Part shown: one piece after another, positions 12,886 through 25,116 of the stretch
How the letters are laid out: every line of letters begins with the position of its first letter
How positions within the stretch are numbered: the stretch's first letter is position 1
DNA from: Apis mellifera
Lineage: Eukaryota > Arthropoda > Insecta > Hymenoptera > Apidae
Assembly (NCBI RefSeq): GCF_003254395.2
Contig: NC_037642.1
Coordinates: 12,419,236-12,483,235 of the forward strand
DNA length: 64,000 nt
Reading direction: 5' to 3'
Position numbers and translations under genes: made by a program
The notes under the pieces: generated by a model
Database searches by the model: none
Seen by the model: the letters and a program-made list of their open reading frames with translations, nothing else
What the model was told of the DNA's origin: nothing

Positions 12886-13052
12886 GGTGACTTAACCGGG
12901 AGGTCGGTTAGAAATTGGGAAGTGGAATTTTCGAAATTATAAATTGGAAAGTTTCTTGAGGATTATAAATCACTTTTAACCGAGCAACTTGGAGAAATTT
13001 ATATTCCTACGCACAACTTATATTCCTACTTGGCCGAACCATAAACCAAATT

Positions 13053-13241
13053 ATGCCACTCAATCTTAGGGGGGAGGGGATAACACTCGACCACCATTAC
13101 CGATCCCACCGATCATTGTCCACTCCTTCGATGCCCATTAATTCGCCATTTCACGTGTACGATGATTATCGAAAACTCTCCGCTATAACTAATCGAATTA
13201 GTCATACGCCAACTTTCCAAAATCCTCGAATGAATCACGCG
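13053..13241 (+). CDS. Candidate coding exon ending in a GTGAGT donor
   Basis: The ATG at 13053 starts a 63-codon open frame free of homopolymer runs, containing LDHHYRSHRSLSTPSMP and later VYDDYRKLSAITNR. It ends exactly at a consensus donor (GCG|GTGAGTAA) in phase 0. No domain is recognised. The nearest downstream acceptor-like site (TTTTTCAG ending 13278) would leave a 37-nt intron, too short for a normal insect intron, and the frame after it closes quickly, so any partner exon must lie further away. Confidence 0.2.
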
Positions 13242-13464
13242 GTGAGTAAAAAGGGCGAATGACATCACCGTTTTTCAGAGAACGATGTACAATTCGTGAA
13301 AGACACTTTCAATCGTACCACCGTGCAACAGAATCGAAACGTTACTGGTACTGGCGTTCTTTTCTCGCCTTCTATCGCCTCGCTTACGCCATCTACAATT
13401 ACGTATTATAAACAGTAATTTTATCCTTCTCGATCCTTCATCGCTTATCCTCGCACAGACAGAG

Positions 13465-13530
13465 ATGTCCCTCGAGACGAGCGAACCAGAGAGAGAGAGA
13501 GAGAGAAAGAGATCAGGCGTTCAGGCGTTG
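13465..13530 (+). CDS. Candidate short first exon with GTGAGT donor
   Basis: ATG at 13465 begins MSLETSEPEREREREK-like sequence, crosses a short (GA)n tract and reaches SGVQAL before a donor-like TTG|GTGAGTAA at 13531. It is 22 codons and phase 0 at the donor. The GA microsatellite within it weakens the case. It could equally be a non-coding exon or chance. Confidence 0.12.
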
Positions 13531-13565
13531 GTGAGTAATCGCGGCACGTTCATTCGAACATATTC

Positions 13566-15325
13566 CGCGCATAAAGTATAGAAACTGTGGATATTATATC
13601 TCGTTCCTTGGTTGGAGCGTGGTTTCCAGGAAGCGGGAACGGTGTTTTGCCAGACTACATTCACTTTCGAGGGTTATCAGGCCCCTCCCTTGGGAGAGGG
13701 TCGCTTTGTCCCGCAGACTACCCATATTTCAAATCTCCGGGAGAGAGAGGGCGCCCGTTGAAAAGCAGCCGTGTACAAGTACGCGCCGAATACGTGTATC
13801 CCCTCCTCCTCCTCCTTCTCCTACTCCTGTTAGGCCATCCTTGCCCACCGCACGACTTGACGAATGTCCCTGGACTCGCCCTCTCTCGTGTTTTTTTTTT
13901 CCTTCTCTTCTTTACCGATCGGCTCGCTTCTCGATCCTGTTTTGCTTCTCCTTTGCATCTTTAGGCGGATAATTTATATTATCGAAATCGTGCTTCGTAA
14001 TGAAATTTCGAAAATTTTGGACGTGTTGTTATAAAAGAATATTTGTAAAAAATAAAAATCTATCGTAGAATTTTTCTTACCTGTACAGCGAGCATGGGAG
14101 AATTATTTTTTCTTTTTCATCTTAAAATGTCTCGGATATCGAACAACTGTTTCCTAAATTAGAATTCGGTAATTGTGCAATTAGTTTTGTAAGAGATGGT
14201 CATCCATTTTTCAATTACAAATTGTTCGATTGAGATTAAGTTAGATATTTATCGACAAATAGGAATGAAATATGTAGAGGTCTCTCGATACTCGAGCTTC
14301 GTAATAATTTTTCTCTCGTGAGAATATATATATATATATAAATCATTGTGTAAATCCGACAATACGTTTCAAGATATAATTTCAAAGGGGATTAGAGAGA
14401 ACCCATCTAAATAACCGATTTAAAAAACAAGGAGTAAAAATTACAATTTTTTTTAACAAGTGACAAATATTCTCGATTTCTTCACTCATTGCAACAAACT
14501 TAAAAAAAAAAAATAACTAGAGCGAATCTCCTCCCAAAAAAAAAACTCCCGTGATCCCGATTTTATTTCTCTCGTGAAAAACAAGAGGAATGGAAAAGAT
14601 CAAACGCTTATCGAGCGCCTTTGTAATCCTAACCCCGTCGCCAATGCTCGAAAGGGTTACAGAGCCGGGATAATCCCCGGCTGGAATCGTGAGAGAGAGA
14701 GAGAGAGAGGGGGAACAATCCTCCTCTCGAAGGACCCCGCCAAGGATCCTACACCGTAAATCCATTCTCGAACCCGATTCCGATACCCTTCGATACCCTT
14801 ATCCGAATCTCCTTCTCGCCCTTTGGTTGTTTAATCGAGATAACGGGGTGATAACGAGTCTAATTATGAGAATTCGATACGTTAGGCGCTATGATAAGAG
14901 GAGAGTCTTTTCTCGTTCTTCTTTTTTTTTTCTCTCTCTTTCTTTGTCGAGAGATATGGAGGTATTTTATCGTTGGTGGTCCGTTGGTGCAATCGGTAAA
15001 TTCTACGTGTAATCTACGTGTCCTTGATAAAAGTGTCCCCGACCCAAACAGGCGAATCCGCTGTATCAAGGAATCTTTTCATGGTCCCCTCCTTCCATGG
15101 GACCTCCAATATCTCTAATTTCATTCGACGGATCGTATATATATATATATACATATATATATATAAGGAGATTATTATAATCTTTTTGGACAAATGGGAA
15201 GGTATTTTTTTAACAAAGGAGATAATTTGATAATTCTTATTCTTGGATTCTTTGGATGGAGATATATTTAATATCAGATTTATTGCCAATTTTAGAATAA
15301 GTTAACATTTTAAATAAATTCTGCT
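13566..15325. other. Non-coding spacer, mixed composition
   Basis: Contains (CTC)n-like sequence near 13800-13830, (TA)n at about 14325-14340 and 15138-15164, and (GA)n at 14690-14709. A consensus donor on the minus strand, CAG|GTAAGAAAA, reads from 14085 downwards but no convincing exon accompanies it. No gene recognised. Confidence 0.55.
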
Positions 15326-16995
15326 TAACACGTTGACTGCCACGTCACTCATATTCGGGTAACGCTTATTTGACTATTTATGAAAAATTTTTGTAGGCAT
15401 TTGGAAAAATATTCCATAGGATATATTAAAATTATTAAATTATTTATTTTATATTTATTATTTATTATTTTTATAATTAAATAATTTATTAAAAAAATTA
15501 TTTATAAAAATAAAAGACATTTGGAAAAATATTCCATAGAATATATTAAAACTATTAAATTATTTATTATATATTATTTATTATTTTTATAATTAAATAA
15601 TTTATTAAAAAAATTTATAAAAATAAAAAGATTTATTAAAAAAATTATTTACAAAAATAAAAGCATTTTGAAAAACATTCCGTAGGATATATAAAAACTA
15701 TTAAATTATTTATTATTTTTATAATTAAATAATTTATTAAAAAAATTATTTATAAAAATAAAGATTTATTAAAAAAATTATCTATAAAAATAAAAAAATA
15801 ATTTATTAAAAAATTATTTATGAAAATAATAAAAAAATAATTTATTTTAATTAATTAATTTTAAATAATTTATTAATAAAAAAAATTATTTATAAAAATA
15901 AAAGACATTTGAAAAAATATTCCATAGAATATATTAAAACTATTAAATTATTTATTATATAATATTTATTATTTTTATAATTAAATAATTTATTAAAAAA
16001 ATTATTTATAAAAATAAAAGACATTTGAAAAAATATTCCATAGAATATATTAAAACTATTAAATTATTTATTATATAATATTTATTATTTTTATAATTAA
16101 ATAATTTATTAAAAAAATTTATAAAAATAAAAAGATTTATTAAAAAAAATTATTTATAAAAATAATAAAAAAAATTTATTAAAAAAATTATTTATAAAAA
16201 TAATAAAATAATTTATTAAAAAAAATTATTTATAAAAATAAAAAGCATTTGAAAAAATTATTTCATAGAATATATTAAAACTATTAAATTATTTATTTTA
16301 TATTGTTTATTATTTTTATAATTAATTAATTTTTAATTTTTAATTAATTAAAAAAATTATTTATAAAAATAAAGATTTAAAAAAATTGTTTATAAGAATA
16401 AAAGACATTTGAAAAAATATTCCATAGGATATATTAAAATAATTAAATTATTTATTATATATTTATTATTTTTATAATTAAATAATTTATTTATAAAAAA
16501 TTATTTATAAAAATAAAAAAATAATTTATTAAAAAATTGTTTATGAAAATAATAAAAAAATAATTTATTAAAAAAATTATTTAAAAAAATAAAAGACATT
16601 TAAAAAAATAATCTATAGGATATATTAAAACTATTAAATTATTTATTATATATTATTTATTATTTTTATAATTAAATAATTTATTAAAAAAATTATGTAT
16701 AAAAATAAAAGACATTTGGAAAAATATTCCATAGAATATATTAAAACTATTAAATTATTTATAAAAATAATAAAAAAATAATTTATTAAAAAAATGATTT
16801 TGAAATAAATTTTGTAAAATTTTAAAATATTTTATATATTATTTATTATTTTATTTACTATATATTATGTATTATTTACTATTTTTATAATTAAGTATTT
16901 TATTAAAAAAATTATTTATAAAAATAATAAAAAAATAATTTATTAAAAAAATTATTTTGAATGTAAAATTTTAAAACATTCTATACAAAGCTAAG
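15326..16995 (+). repeat. AT-rich tandem array, about 9 units, with a piggyBac-like left end
   Basis: A unit of GACATTTGGAAAAATATT, CCATAGRATATATTAAAACT, ATTAAATTATTTATTATAT, TTTTTATAATTAAATAAT and AATTATTTATAAAAATAAA recurs, with CATTTG-type starts near 15396, 15516, 15663, 15905, 16021, 16245, 16405, 16597 and 16712. The left edge, TTAACACGTTGACTGCCACG at about 15327, has the TTAA plus GTTGACTGCCACG form seen at the ends of many insect piggyBac-like non-autonomous elements. No transposase and no matching right end were found, so that assignment is inferred. Extreme AT content makes exact unit edges uncertain. Confidence 0.85.
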
Positions 16996-18004
16996 TTGAT
17001 CCGCACAATTTGAACAAAAAATTGTTTAAATATTATATTAACTTCGTTGAAGATTTTGACAAGGTTATATTTTCAGATAATCCTAATAATTTTCCAGCTA
17101 ATAATTCTCTAAATTCCCTAAAATCTTCTAATTTTCATATTTCTTTTCTTGCAATTTCGTAAACTATCAAACCATTTAACAACTGAAATCCTATAAGAAG
17201 TTGAATATCAACTATTCGATACCATCCCTTTTTTAATTGTACTAGCATAAAAAACTATTATCACAATACAATTACTATTATCGATATTTCCATTGCGGAT
17301 GCGAACAATGTAATGGAAAAATAAACGATGCGAGACATCATCCTTCCAATCATCAACGCGACTCGCGTTACTAAAATATCGGTAGAAATACTGGATCACA
17401 CTCGATACAGCGTGGCCTGAACGAGATTTCGTTAGAAACGCGCGCGCCAGTCAATGTGGCAACCTTGCTCGACATATTTTTAATTTATTTTCCTCTTGTA
17501 TTATTCCCCTCGTGCAGCAAATTCTTCTTTGTTTTTCCGAGAAGCGAGCGAATTTTAGAATATTATTCCCCCATGAGTCTCAAGTTTTCGAAAAATTTCA
17601 AGTCTGGAAACGAGAATCTTGAGAAGATTGAGTTAGATCGAGATCCACGATGATTGGACGGAGATAAATTGAAAGGCGAAGTGGAAGCAGACTTGGACAT
17701 CTTTGTATTGGAAAAAAATTGGGAAAAGCGTGCTTGCAAAAAAAAATAATCGAATTACAAATTGTTCATTTCCGAAACGAGAAGTCTGTCTATTCGATAA
17801 AAAATATTTTCTTAACCGATTATCTTTCATTTCTTTTTCTGAAAAAAAAAAAAAAAAAAAAAAAGGATGGAGAATCATTTCGAAAACGATTTCTTCGCAA
17901 AATTCGATATTTCGATCAAAGATTATTTTAACATCAATTATCTACAATGACTCGTTTTTACACGATATCGATCAATTTGTACGAATTTATACAATATTCC
18001 TGAC
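16996..18004. other. Unique AT-rich segment between inverted repeat copies
   Basis: About 1 kb of non-repetitive sequence with a 23-nt poly-A at 17842-17864. On the minus strand this poly-A reads as poly-T followed by CAG, an acceptor-like start of an open frame reaching 17633, but the frame is phenylalanine-rich and unconvincing. No gene recognised. Confidence 0.55.
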
Positions 18005-18190
18005 ATTTATAAATAATTTTTTTAATAAATCTTTTTATTTTTATAAATTTTTTTAATAAATTATTTAATTATAAAAATAATATATAATAAATAATTTAAT
18101 AGTTTTAATATATCCTATGGAATATTTTTCCAAATGCCTTTTATTTTTATAAATAATTTTTTTATTAAATCTTTATTTTTATAAAAAAAA
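18005..18190 (-). repeat. Inverted fragment of the 15.3-17.0 kb repeat
   Basis: The plus strand reads TAAATTATTTAATTATAAAA, then AGTTTTAATATATCCTATGG, then AATATTTTTCCAAATGCC and TTTTATTTTTATAAATAAT. This is the reverse complement of about one and a half units of the upstream array. It lies 1 kb downstream of that array in opposite orientation. Confidence 0.85.
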
Positions 18191-20388
18191 TTTTCGTTAA
18201 ATTAATATTTTCAATTTCATTTAACATTGTCCGTATATTTTTATTTAGTTACGCGCGATGAAGAGAGAAAAAGATTCGAAAATTTATATTTTTCAATCAA
18301 ACCCCCTTCTCAACTTCGACCTTTCAATCCCAAGAAAGCCTAGAAGGAATTAAAGGTAAGACGAAAAGCGTGGAAACTCGGAATCTTCGCCCCCTCCTTG
18401 CCCCCCTTTCGATCGAGAGTTAATCCGAGATTACCGCGACTAATTGTCTGTGTAAACCGATATCGGAGTTTACCGATTTTCCGCCGCGCTGAAACACCGC
18501 CGAGACCAGCCTGAAACGAGCTTCCGTGGATTTGGAAAGAGTTTGCCAACTACGGAGGAAGAGGGGGGGGAGGGAGAGGGAGAGAGAGGTGGACGATTGA
18601 ATCGTCCGAGGTCGCCTCCCGCCCCACCCTCTTCCCTAATGATTCGCGTCCGATTTCTGGGAAAATAATTTTCTCGCGTCTGAAGAGCCAGCTCGTCGCT
18701 CTTCCCATCCCCTCCCCTCAGCCGAGACTTCTTTGCCTCCCCCCACTCCCGTAACCGAAGCCACGATTCAACCGTTCCACCTCTCCGCCGATCGGTCGTC
18801 GATCGATAACCGTCGGGGAATCGAGCTGCGAAGACTCGAAAAATGGGCAAATTCCACTCCATCCGCGATTCCTCGGTCTCGTTGCTTAAAAATTAAACGG
18901 AACCCGAGTCGATTCCCAAAGGGGGATGGAATTATACACCTCGAAGAGAAGAGATCGATGGGAGGATTGTTTGCAAGCTTGGATTAGTCGGGTTATTTTT
19001 TCTTTCTTCGAAATATACGTATTTATCTATTTTCTTTAACGATATATATATTTTTTTTTATCCCCTTCTTGGAGGGGAAAGAAATCGAAGTGCAGTGTCC
19101 GCAATTTCAAGCTCGAGGGAAGAGGTTGGTTGGTTGGTAGATCCGATGATTCTCTTATCTCTGACGAAGTTTTCCGGATGCCCGGGCCCTTAAGCCGACC
19201 AAAGTCCTCGTTTTCGAACTCTGTGATCGCTCTTTCGATCGTGATTGCGGACAATCGAGGGTCTTATCGTGGATCGTTGATGAATCCGGAAGAGGGTGAG
19301 AGTAACAGAGTATTAAACGAATAGGGGAAGAGCCGAACATCTTATATACAGAAAAGTAAATTGGATAAATTGGAAAGATTTTGGGAAAAAAAAAAAAAAA
19401 ACTGAGAAGAGAGAACGAGGAAAATGCGGGGAGGACGGAAACAGGGTAGGCGAGGCTACGCAATTTTGAGCAGAGTTTTAAAAATTAAAATCGACTGCAG
19501 GGATCCTCGTCGATGTCACCGACGATTTTCCGCCGATCCGACCGGTAAACTCTTCTCTCCCCGCTCTCCCTACCACTGTTTACCCTATACTCGCCGATTC
19601 GTTTCCCAAACGTCGTAAATCTTGCAACGAATCCCTTTCCTTTCTTCCATTCTGTCTCTCTCTTTCTCTCTCTTGGTCGCCATTTTTCCCCGTACATGTG
19701 CTCACGTGACACGTTCCGCAGTCGAAAAAACGGATAAAATTCGCGACATGCCCTCTAGGACGGTAAAGATGGTATCGCATTCACGGTACGAAGCGACGAA
19801 CACTGCTGCCTCTTCAATTCTACACATCGTCTGCACTGAAATTTCCCTTCCCCGTTTTATACGCTTATCAAACATGTATTACACGTGTTGAGAAATCGAT
19901 TTATCGATTCGATTCACGTATATATCTATTTTCGTTGTATATTATCCGGCTTTGTTTCCACACTCGTCTTCAATCCTTAAGGAGGTTAAGCAGTGAAGTT
20001 TGATTTAATCGGTAAGTTAGGAACCATCCGGCATTGGTTGATTTGACGCCTGTAACTGACGCAACAGGTTCGTATTATAGTGGAAGTTGCCAATTGTTAT
20101 ACGGCTCTATACGATCCAAGTTTGGAAGGAACGTTAAGAAACGATTTTCCTTTTGGTAAGAAAAGCAAGATTAATAGAAATTAGTTATACGTTGATGTTG
20201 GATTAACGTAGAGGATATAAAATTAACATGTACGCATTTTTCAAATCTTTCTAATTCTTTCGATATACACGAATGATTGCAGCGACGGCCACTAGATGTC
20301 TCACTAACTCACTCGTCTCGTGTTTATACAATTAACGAACAAATACGTACGATTTGAAACCGTCAAGGACCACGATCGAAAATTCAAG
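18191..20388. other. Mixed GC/AT spacer with isolated splice-donor-like sites
   Basis: No gene recognised. Donor-like sites occur on the plus strand at 18354 (AAG|GTAAGA), 20012 (TCG|GTAAGTTAGG) and 20155 (GTAAGAAAAG). An open frame at 19622-19891 looks like a signal peptide plus tail but begins with TTG and has no ATG. The GCCACTAGATGTC word at 20287-20299 resembles part of an insect CTCF site. Confidence 0.5.
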
Positions 20389-20442
20389 ATGCCGAAGGCG
20401 TCGTGGACCGAGAAACTTTCAAAATTGTTTCAACAGCCACGG
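20389..20442 (+). CDS. Candidate first coding exon (18 codons, phase-0 donor)
   Basis: ATG at 20389 (context TTCAAGATGCC) opens MPKASWTEKLSKLFQQPR, followed immediately by a donor-like CGG|GTACGT at 20443. The peptide is basic and amphipathic, and its codons are unbiased and free of simple repeat. Read through, the frame closes within about 15 codons, which is what a real short first exon would show. Upstream lie a CTCF-like word at 20287 and ordinary unique sequence. No family is recognised and no second exon is assigned. Confidence 0.28.
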
Positions 20443-21016
20443 GTACGTCCTATCTGGACACTTTTCGCGAACAGTGTGACGTGACTGGAAATCGAAGGAA
20501 CGATTACTTTATGCCGTCGACATTGCGATACGTTCGGAAAGCAGATTACGATAACTCGAGTCCCTCTACCTCTCTCTCTCTCTCTCTGTCTATCTCTCTT
20601 TCTCTAGTTTCCTTAGAATTTCGTGAAACATCGTTCGCGACAAGGACATAACGATACATCTAGGCTAGGTCGAGAGAAGGAGAACGAGCGGAGTGGGCGA
20701 AGCATCTGGAAACGCGAGTGACCCGAAAAGACAGCCGTTGAATTCGTAAGCGAGGCGTATTCGAGTGTGGGACCGGCCGAGAATCGAAATCGGTCGAGCA
20801 ACCTCGCCGTTGACTGTTTCTCGCGAATTTTCGATGAGCTGAGTCAGCGACCGAGTTCATCGAGCCTCGAGAATTTTAATTCGAAGGCGAAACGTTAGTT
20901 GTATCGGAAATTTATCGAATTTTATTCGTTTTTATCAACTTGTCGATCCGTCACAAATTAATTTTGCCTTCTTGCAATATTTCACAATTTTGATCGTTGT
21001 AATTTAGAGAATTTTA
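20443..21016. other. Spacer with (TC)n tract
   Basis: A (TC)n tract sits at about 20566-20605. The remainder is unique, CpG-rich sequence and then AT-rich sequence. No gene recognised. Confidence 0.55.
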
Positions 21017-21414
21017 TACCGGGTGTCCATGTAACTTTTTTTTTTTATTTTTAGAAATATTAAAAAATGTTTCGATTTCAAGGGAGCTATATTTTAATTT
21101 GTTTATTTAATTTGTTTTTTTTCCTTATGTGTTTTTTTCCAACGCTTTTTATTAACAGATTAATGTAATTCTCTATAAAAAAAAAAAGATCGTAAAAATT
21201 ATTAGAGGATGTGATAGTTTTTTTTGCTACAAGAAATTTAATATCAAAAATTATTATCTCTATCCATTCAAGTTTTAAATTCAATTTTACTTCGACTAGA
21301 TTTCGTATAAATGATTAAAAGAAGGAAGCTGGTCGAATAAAACATTTATTAATTAATTCGATTAAAATTACTTAACGTTTGTTTCGAAATCTTCCCTTTC
21401 TGGGACACCCGTTA
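21017..21414. mobile_element. Possible mariner/Tc1-like non-autonomous element (about 395 bp)
   Basis: The left end reads TA-CCGGGTGTCCATGTAACT at 21017. The right end reads TGGGACACCCGT-TA at 21401-21414. The ends share an imperfect inverted CGGGTGTCC core next to TA dinucleotides, the target site of Tc1/mariner elements. The interior is AT-rich and has no recognisable transposase. The short, imperfect terminal match means this remains a candidate. Confidence 0.4.
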
Positions 21415-23084
21415 CGTCGCGTGGAAGCTTCTCGAATAAATCGAATCTCGTCACGGCGTTTTCTTGAAGCGTGATTCGAATCGTAGGCGGATTCCACGCG
21501 GACCAACCATGTTTGATACGTGGAGCAGCCTCTGTCCGGAGGAAAGTTAGCTCTGAATGACGCGTTTCCACGCGATAAATTAAGATCCTTCCTACGCATC
21601 TCTGTCTCTCTCTCTCTCTCTCTCGTTTCCGCCTCGGCTTCATCACGTTGCTTCCTTCGCATTTATTTCTCTTCTCCCCCCCCTCTCCTCTTATCTTCTT
21701 CGATTTCGCATTCCTTTGTCCTCTTCAACGTTATTGGCATTAGCGCGTTTTGTTCCATACTTATCCACGCGGTGGCGCACAAGTTTGAAGCGCGAGATAA
21801 ATTAATTAATTACAGGATATTTGGGGGAGATAATGGAAAAAATTAAGTTCGTGAATTTCGCTCGATAATAATCGAATTCGATTTACGCCACAACGTATTT
21901 GAATATCATTTAAATTTGCTTTGTGAAAAATTTTATATTATATCGTTACAATGCAAAAGTTTTCTATCCCACGATACGATACACAACGATCGAGAGTCTC
22001 TATATTCCTGCTATTATATTTCTATCTACGAGAAAAGGAGAAAAGAAAAAAAATTACATTTCGCGCTCGCTCCTCGACTCCAATCTAATCTTTACGAGCG
22101 TCTAAACGAGCCTCGACAAAGCGATTTGAAATTGACCAGTGGGAAGGTGAAAAGGAGAAAAAGCAATTTCTCTCTCTCTCTCTATCCCTATCTCCCTCCC
22201 TTTCTCTCTTCTTTCCCCCCCCCCTCTCTCTCTCTCTCGCTCGCAGACTCGTTTATCCTCGAAAGGGGAGCCGGGAAACGTAAACATCCTCGAAAGAAAT
22301 TCTCGAAAACTGGAGAAATAGGAAGCCGGAAACGCCTTAAGAGTAGCCGGCCAAGTAACCGCGACAACAACACACACGCCCACCGTCCACCGTCCAACTT
22401 TCCAACGGAATAAATCCCGAAACTTGCCTCCTCCAAAAAACCAACCAACTATTCCTCCATCGCGAATCTCTCTCTCTCATTCACTCTTTCTTCCTTCCAC
22501 GAGATGCAGATCTCCGTCTCCCTCGCTCCCCCCTCCTATCATCCCATCTCGCCTTCATTCCACGGCAAATTTCGACCGGGAACGGACGATTTATCGCGTC
22601 GTTCGGATCCGGCAAAGTGTCCAGAAAATACCCAGAGTTACGTGGCCCCTTTGTGGACCGAAAGTCCTGTAATCCCTCGGGGAGGGGGGGGGGAGAAGGG
22701 GAGGGAAATGGAGTCGAGGCGGACGGGGGAGGAAGTCCATTAAGGGGCGAGGGATCCCAGCGGAAAGGAGGATCGGCGTTTCGCCCGATATTCTCGCGTT
22801 GTCCAATAGTAGGATTCATTTCGGTGTTCCGTTCGTTTTATGATGGAATCGCCAACTTCGCGATATATAATTCGAGGCCTCTACTGGTTTCCATCGCGTT
22901 TCCAAGCATTCTCTCTCTTTCTGGAATTTAATATTTTTCCAACAAGAAGAACCTGGCTATAAAATTCGAAAAATTTAAAGGGAATATCTTTCGCGTTGAA
23001 AAATTAAATTATTCAATTTCCGTGCTGAGAAACGTGTTTCGCTTTGCAGATAATAATACGATATTGTGCGTGTATATAAAAATA
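21415..23084. other. CpG- and CT-rich spacer
   Basis: Contains (TC)n at about 21604-21626 and 22167-22240, a C-run near 22216, a G-run at 22684-22692, and dense open frames on both strands over 22100-22900 caused by high GC and simple repeats. No gene recognised. Confidence 0.5.
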
Positions 23085-23540
23085 TTAGGTGTGCAAATAA
23101 GTTTTCTCTTTTTTTTCCAAAATCAAAATTTTATTACCAAATTTTCAGTTGGATAAATAACTTGTCCCGTGACTCTTTCTGCCGATTCTTCTCGCGTCGA
23201 ACTTTCTCGATTGCCGAACGATCGTCGAATTAAAATTTCCGGTTTTGAATCTTTACCACTTTTCACACGTTACGTAAGAGATGCAGTTTTCTTCGCGCAC
23301 AAATTATTTCAGTAGCTTCGACGGCCTGGTCTCCTAAGCTGGAACGCAAAGAATAAGCAGCGACGCGAGCGACGCGAACGACGCCATATTGCTCGAAATT
23401 GTTGCGTAGCACTGGAAACTATTAGAGCGCTCGTCGCGGCTCTTCGTAGAAACAAAAGAACGTTCTTTGAGATGGCGCCTCGGACGGGAAGTAATTCGAA
23501 GTCGTAACTCAAAAGTAATGAAGAAAAAAGAGGAACCTAA
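23085..23540. mobile_element. Mariner-type non-autonomous element, copy 1
   Basis: The left terminal repeat TTAGGTGTGCAAATAAGT follows a TA at 23083-23084; the right end is a shortened AACCTAA followed by TA at 23541. The terminal sequence is typical of bee and other insect mariner elements. The interior lacks any mariner transposase motif. Instead it carries a segment at about 23330-23505 that is closely repeated in the element at 41881-42279, including GCGCTCGTCGCGGCTCTTC and CTTTGAGATGGCGCC. The short minus-strand frames in both copies arise from this shared core. Confidence 0.7.
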
Positions 23541-24802
23541 TATAAGGAACGTTGATAATGCGTACACTTGAGAAACGTGCGTGTAAATATTTTTATCGCG
23601 ATCTACATTTCTCTTTATCTTCGCATCGCTATTATTTACGTTTCAACGTAATCGATCGAATTCACATTTTCCAATAAGCGCAATCGTGCACGTTTCCACT
23701 TACTCGTTCCTCGCTTTCGCGCCGTTCTCGAAGAGCCACGGTGGCCAAGAGGTGGTACCTTCCCACCGTAATTTTCCACTGGAATCCGCTCTTTTTCGCG
23801 AGGAGAGAAGTCGGAGGCGCGGCGTTGAAATTATCGGGCGCGAATTGAATCGGGCGTCGGTTTAATCTCCCCCGTTTCCGGAACCCGACTTCCTCCTCTC
23901 CTCGTCGAACGCTTTAAAAGAGAGAGAGAGAAAGAGAACGATATTATGCTATCGTCCAAGATCGTGGTCGCGATTCTAATCTCTTCGCGCTTGCCGCCAA
24001 TTTTCGTCCCGTCGGATGATACGCCCGATCTTTTGCTCCTGTTTTAACTCGGTAAATATGATTGGACAAATTATTCCATCGAGACTGCGACGAAATTAAA
24101 AAATCGCGATAAGAGCGAAACGATACCGGTTGGTTTTTGGTCGAAGTAGAGAATATAGCAGTCGTACGATTGATTAACGGGCGAGATGGAAAAGAAACGG
24201 GGAGTAATTAGATCGTTATCTTTCGTATATTAAATTATACGCGGATAAATATTTTGATTCATTGCACGACTCGTTCGAAATTTTATACGCGTTTTATTAC
24301 CGTTACGATTATTTTAATTTCCCCTAATATATTACACGTGTTCGATCGTATTAATAATATTCGTGCGTGGATATAGATAATCTAATCTAACACTTTAACG
24401 ATTATTATATATAATATTCGCGCGTGGATAAATATCGATAATTTGTTGATTTATTATACTCTTGTTCCAAATTTTATACGCGTTATTTTAATTTCCTCCA
24501 ATATATTACACACATCGTATTAATAATATCCGATCCTTTAACAATCTATTATCAATCTTTCGATTCGTTACAAACGTTTTCTTCGAAACTTTATCGTTCG
24601 TGTTTTATCAATATTAATAATTTTCAACTCAAACGTCAATATCCCGATCGGTATCTTTCAAATTTCACCCGTTCACGCTTATCCTTTGTTCCACACGCGG
24701 AGGAGGGGGGAGAGGAAAGAGCAAGTGGAATAAAAAGAAGGATGGAGGAGGAGTTTCGCTCGGAACGAAGCGGTTCATTTACCCGCTCGATCGAGTAGGA
24801 CG

Positions 24803-24804
<2 letters not shown>

Positions 24805-24833
<29 letters not shown>
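24805..24833. repeat. 29-nt poly-T
   Basis: Uninterrupted T run, seen directly. Confidence 0.9.
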
Positions 24834-25116
24834 CTCTCTCCATCCAAGCTGCCTCGTAATTGTACATAATGCAATTATCGATGAATTTCAAGCTTTGATA
24901 AAGTCAGACGCCGATGACTTTCCCCCCTCCCCCTATCCCGATAATCGAATCATTCTCGACAAGAGGCACTCGTTTGTTTTTGTTTTTTTCTTTCTTTCTT
25001 CCTTCTTCCTTCCTCCTCGTCCCCCCTCTCTCTCGATCCTCCTTAATTCGATTGACGACGCGCGATATTTTCGAAACGCAACCCGGCAACGGAAAATTCC
25101 CGATTCTCGAGTGGAG

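Noticed and set aside
13242..13278. Intron joining 13241 to 13279
   Set aside because: It would be only 37 nt long and the joined frame stops after a few codons.
17633..17878. Minus-strand exon after a 23-nt poly-T and CAG
   Set aside because: The acceptor is just the edge of a homopolymer, and the frame is Phe-rich with no supporting donor or partner.
19622..19891. 89-codon frame that looks like a signal peptide with three cysteines
   Set aside because: It begins with TTG and contains no ATG at its start; the hydrophobic part comes from a CT-rich tract. Not credible as a eukaryotic secreted protein without transcript support.
21916..22413. 165-codon plus-strand open frame
   Set aside because: Crosses (TC)n tracts, overlaps long frames on the minus strand and has no recognisable domain.
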